A DNA stretch of 64,000 bases from Agapanthus africanus. Taxonomy: Eukaryota; Streptophyta; Magnoliopsida; Asparagales; Amaryllidaceae. The stretch is from the NCBI GenBank assembly GCA_030015575.1, contig JASDDO010000026.1:192597739-192661738 (forward strand), read 5' to 3'. Below, piece by piece: positions 60,763-64,000 of this stretch (positions within the stretch are counted from its first letter, which is position 1; each line of letters begins with the position of its first letter). Under the pieces are notes generated by a model. That model did not search any database. It saw only the letters and a program-made list of their open reading frames with translations, and was not told where the DNA came from. Made by a program: the position numbers and the translations under genes.

Positions 60763-63700
60763 ATGACCGGACTTAAGTTATTACTAGATAAAAACATATT
60801 GACAGGGCCAAACTACAAATATTGGCTCAGGAATGTCAAGATGGCAATCACTTATGACAAGTTGGGGTATGTCCTTACCACTAAAGCTCCCCCTGTCCCA
60901 GGTCCCAAATCCAGTGACGTAGATAGGGAAATCTACAAGACCTGGGAAATAGATTGCGCGAAGGCAAGATGCCTCGTACTTGCCTCGATGGACAACGAAC
61001 ATCAGAGGAGGCACGAGAATATGGACCTAGAGTCCATATTTCTTCATACAAAAGAATTGTATGGAGAGAAGTCTCGTATCGCAAAATACGAAGTGTCGAA
61101 GATGTTATTTTCGGCAAGGTTGGCCGTCGGATCATCGGTAGCGGAACACGTGCTTAAGATGATTGGCTACATAGAGGAGCTCGCGGACCTTGGGACCACG
61201 TTGGAGAATGAACTCTATACTGATTTGATTCTCCAGTCCCTTCCTTCAACTTACGCCCAGTTTATTCTTAACTTCAACATGCAAGGAAAGGAGGTTGAAC
61301 TTTCCGAACTTCTGAACATGCTGAGGTGTGCTGAGGGCACCCTACAGAAGGGTAGGGAGACATCCACTTTGTTTGTAGGAGGATCTTCCTCTTCTCGGTC
61401 CAGGGCGAAAGCCAAGGGCAAGAAGAAGAAAGCCCCCGCCAAACCAAGAGGCGGTGTCGGTAAAGTGGATACGAAGGGAAAAGGAAAAGCAACGAAGATA
61501 GCGGGAAAGCTGGTGGGGAAGGAAGAATGCTTTTATTGTCACAAAAGTGGTCACTGGAAACAGGATTGCAAGGCTTGGAAGGCCAGAACACAGGATTTGA
61601 AGCGAGTTGCAGCTTCAGCTTCAGGTGTGTATGTTATTGAAAACTATCTATCAATAAACTCTACATCCTGGGTATTGGATACCGGATCAGGATCTCATAT
61701 CTGTAATTCTTTGCAGGCATTGAGAAAGCGTAGAGTTTTGAAGGCAGGTGACATGACCCTCAGAGTTGCAAACGGTGCTAGCATGGATGCTGAGGCCGTG
61801 GGGGACTATCACCTGGGATTGTCTGATGGACGCTTTTTGGTTTTACGTAGTTGTTATTATGTACCAAATGCAACCTGTAATATCATTTCTGTATCTTTAT
61901 TATCTAAAGAAGGTTATGAATTTGCATTTGTAAGTAATGTATTGAACATTCACCTTAATCAAGTTTTGATTGGGTCAGGTACATTGAACAACGGTATATA
62001 CGTATTAAACCAGCCACAGATTTTCAATGTCCAGAATACACACAAAAGAAAGTCTCCAGAAATCGATAAAACTTTCTTATGGCATTGTAGACTAGGTCAC
62101 ATCAATGAGAGAAGGTTGACTAAGTTACACACAGAAGGATATTTGGATTCGTTCGAATATCAATCGTATGCAACTTGTCAATCCTGTCTCAAAGGAAAGA
62201 TGACAAAGACTCCGTTCACTGGACACGGAGTAAGAGCGAGCGAGCTCTTGGGACTCGTACACAGCGACGTGTGCGGTCCAATGTCTACACATGCACGAAG
62301 CGGTTATTCATACTTCATTACTTTTACGGATGATTTCTCAAGGTTCGGACATGTCTTCTTAATGAAGCATAAATCCGAAGCTTTTGATAAGTTCCAGGAA
62401 TATAAGAATGAAGTAGAAAAACAAACAGGCAAAAGTATTAAGGCACTGAGATCTGATCGAGGTGGTGAATACTTGAGTGCCGAGTTCCTGGGTTACTTAA
62501 AAGAGAATGGAATTCTCTCTCAGCTTACTCCTCCATACACTCCGCAACATAACGGTGTATCGGAGAGACGGAACCGAACCCTATTGGATATGGTACGGTC
62601 CATGATGAGTAACGCTGAGTTGCCGCGATCGTTCTGGGGATATGCGCTAGAAACAGCTGCATACCTTTTGAACCGTGTTCCCACTAAGACTGTGCCTACC
62701 ACACCATATGAGTTATGGAGTGGGAAGAAACCCTATCTTCAATACTTGAAGATTTGGGGATGTCCAGCTTATGTCAAAAAGCAGCATGCGGACAAACTAG
62801 AGGCACGCTCAGTACTGTGCAAGTTTGTGGGATACCCAAAGAACTCCAGGGGGTATCTTTTCTATTACGCAGAGGAACAAAAAGTCCTTGTTTCTCGTAA
62901 TGCCCATTTTCTGGAACACCAGTTCATAGATAAGGAAATAAGTGGGAGCGCAATAGAACTGGAAGAAATTCCAGAACCACAAGCTATTACTGAAAGCTTA
63001 GTAGAACCAGAGGGTTCGAAAGATCAAGACATTCCCACGCCACTCCGAAGGAGTAGTAGGCAGTCTCATCCGCCCGAGAGATACTACGGTTTTCTCATTG
63101 ACGAGGATAGAAAGGATTGCATCATAGACCTTGATGAGCCTACTAGCTTCCAGCAAGCCATTCAGAGAGTCGACTCGGTAAAATGGCTGGATGCAATGCG
63201 GACCGAGATGGAGTCCATGTACACCAACAAAGTATGGACGTTGGACATTGCTCCAGATGGGGTAAAACCCGTATGATGCAAGTGGATCTTCAAAAGGAAG
63301 ATTGGTGTAGATGGACAGGTTGAGACCTATAAAGCCAGACTGGTAGCAAAGGGTTTTCGTCAGCGACCTGGTTTGGACTATGACGAAACCTTTTCTCCAG
63401 TAGCTAAGATGAAATCCATTCGGATCCTTCTTGCCATTGCTGCCTTCCACGATTATGAGATTTGGCAGATGGACGTAAAGACAGCTTTTCTAAATGGACA
63501 TTTAGAGGAGTGTGTCTATATGGACCAGCCAGAGGTTTTCATTCAGAGTGGGAGCAGCGGAAAGGTGTGCAAGTTGCTTAAGTCCATATATGGACTAAAG
63601 CAGGCATCGCGGAGTTGGAACATCTGTTTTGATGAGACGGTCAAGAAATTTGGCTTTATCAAAAATCCAGATGAACCATGAATCTATTGTAGATTTGTAG

Positions 63701-64000
63701 CGAGAACTGTAGTATTCCTCGTTTTATACGTGGATGACATTCTCTTAATAGGAAATGACATTCCTATGCTACAATCTGTTAAGAGGTTCTTGTCACACAG
63801 GTTCTCCATGAAAGACCTGGGTGATGCCTCATACATTCTGGGTATCCGGATCTACCGTGACAGATCCAAGAGGATATTAGGACTTTCACAGTCCAGGTAC
63901 ATCGACACCATACTGAAGAGATTCAGTATGGAAGATTCCAAGCGCGGTAATCTACCGGCTTGTCACGGGATCACCCTCTCCAAAGAGATGTCTCCCAGGA
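60763..64000 (+). pseudogene. copia-4 gag-pol polyprotein, two nonsense codons, partial at the edge
   Basis: I take ATG 60763 (MTGLKLLLDKNILTGPNY) as the start; an upstream in-frame TTG at 60745 is less likely. Gag spans residues 1 to about 250, ending in the zinc knuckle CFYCHKSGHWKQDC (residues 256-269). The protease Asp is D306 (DTGSGS). The pre-integrase HHCC finger starts at H441 (HCRLGH). Integrase catalytic residues are D502, D565 and E601, with 35 residues between the last two. A HPPERYYGF linker follows. The RT shows D904 (QMDVKTAFLNG) and YVDD at 989-992. TGA codons at 63274-63276 (codon 838) and 63679-63681 (codon 973) cut the frame just before and inside the RT; reading resumes in the same frame after each. 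RNase H is beyond the window. Full-length RT cannot be made from this copy unless readthrough occurs. Confidence 0.92.

Larger units (their letters stand above)
56643..64000 (+). mobile_element. copia-4: Ty1/copia element, nearly intact, cut by the window edge
   Basis: 5' LTR 56643-58683, primer site 58685, leader to 60762, gag-pol from 60763 to the edge. The candidate left target copy is ATGTC (56638-56642). The Gag, protease, integrase, RT order is that of Ty1/copia; the protein resembles Tork/TNT1-like polyproteins, a tentative placement. The coding region is the best preserved in the window, with two nonsense codons. Confidence 0.9.

Overview
This window is repeat-dominated plant nuclear DNA with no host gene I could support. 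The basis is the set of superfamilies present: En/Spm (CACTA) transposase domains, Ty3/gypsy Tat-type and Ty1/copia LTR retrotransposons with plant-type initiator-Met tRNA primer sites, and a plant mobile domain (PMD) reading frame. Nothing fixes the species. I saw no rRNA, tRNA, CRISPR or viral gene.

Layout. (1) 1-1200: four to five tandem units of about 250-263 bp, rich in short palindromes and related to the gypsy LTR further on. (2) 1200-6752: a decayed CACTA element with a TNPD/TNP2-type transposase (1359-4915) and a second Transposase_24-like gene (5010-6752) containing a triplicated mini-exon. (3) 6753-8085: unassigned AT-rich sequence. (4) 8086-25619: gypsy-A, a Tat-type element with a 5' LTR lacking U3, an extra ORF before gag, a gag, no protease/RT/RNase H, an integrase, a field of tandem repeats, an antisense PMD-like gene and a 3' LTR of about 3.7 kb. 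(5) 25620-27499: degenerate TTAGGG-like repeats, a minisatellite and an LTR-like fragment. (6) 27500-46600: copia-2, whose 5' LTR holds a 4400-bp solo LTR (27897-32296, duplication GATAG) and whose leader holds a complete copia-1 (35202-45618, duplication GTTTA). (7) 46601-50223: gypsy-B, an inverted relative of gypsy-A with one LTR plus the start of the internal region. (8) 50224-55192: copia-3 on the minus strand, inserted in the gypsy-B LTR. (9) 55193-56642: an inverted copia-4-family LTR inserted in copia-3. (10) 56643-64000: copia-4, inserted in that LTR and running off the window, with a nearly intact gag-pol carrying two nonsense codons.

The coding parts of all elements are broken to different degrees: copia-4 is the most intact, copia-1 the most striking because its two 2232-bp LTRs differ at only about 37 sites by eye although its pol is wrecked and most of its gag is missing. 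This suggests mobilisation in trans. The most unusual signals are not genes. They are a dense series of small hairpin-forming palindromes in the gypsy LTRs (shared with the repeats upstream of the CACTA transposase), a GC-rich hairpin at a near-constant distance from the primer site in the copia leaders, and a three-times repeated leader motif kept in all three plus-strand copia elements.

All homology statements are by-eye comparison within the window or recognition of family motifs; no search was run.
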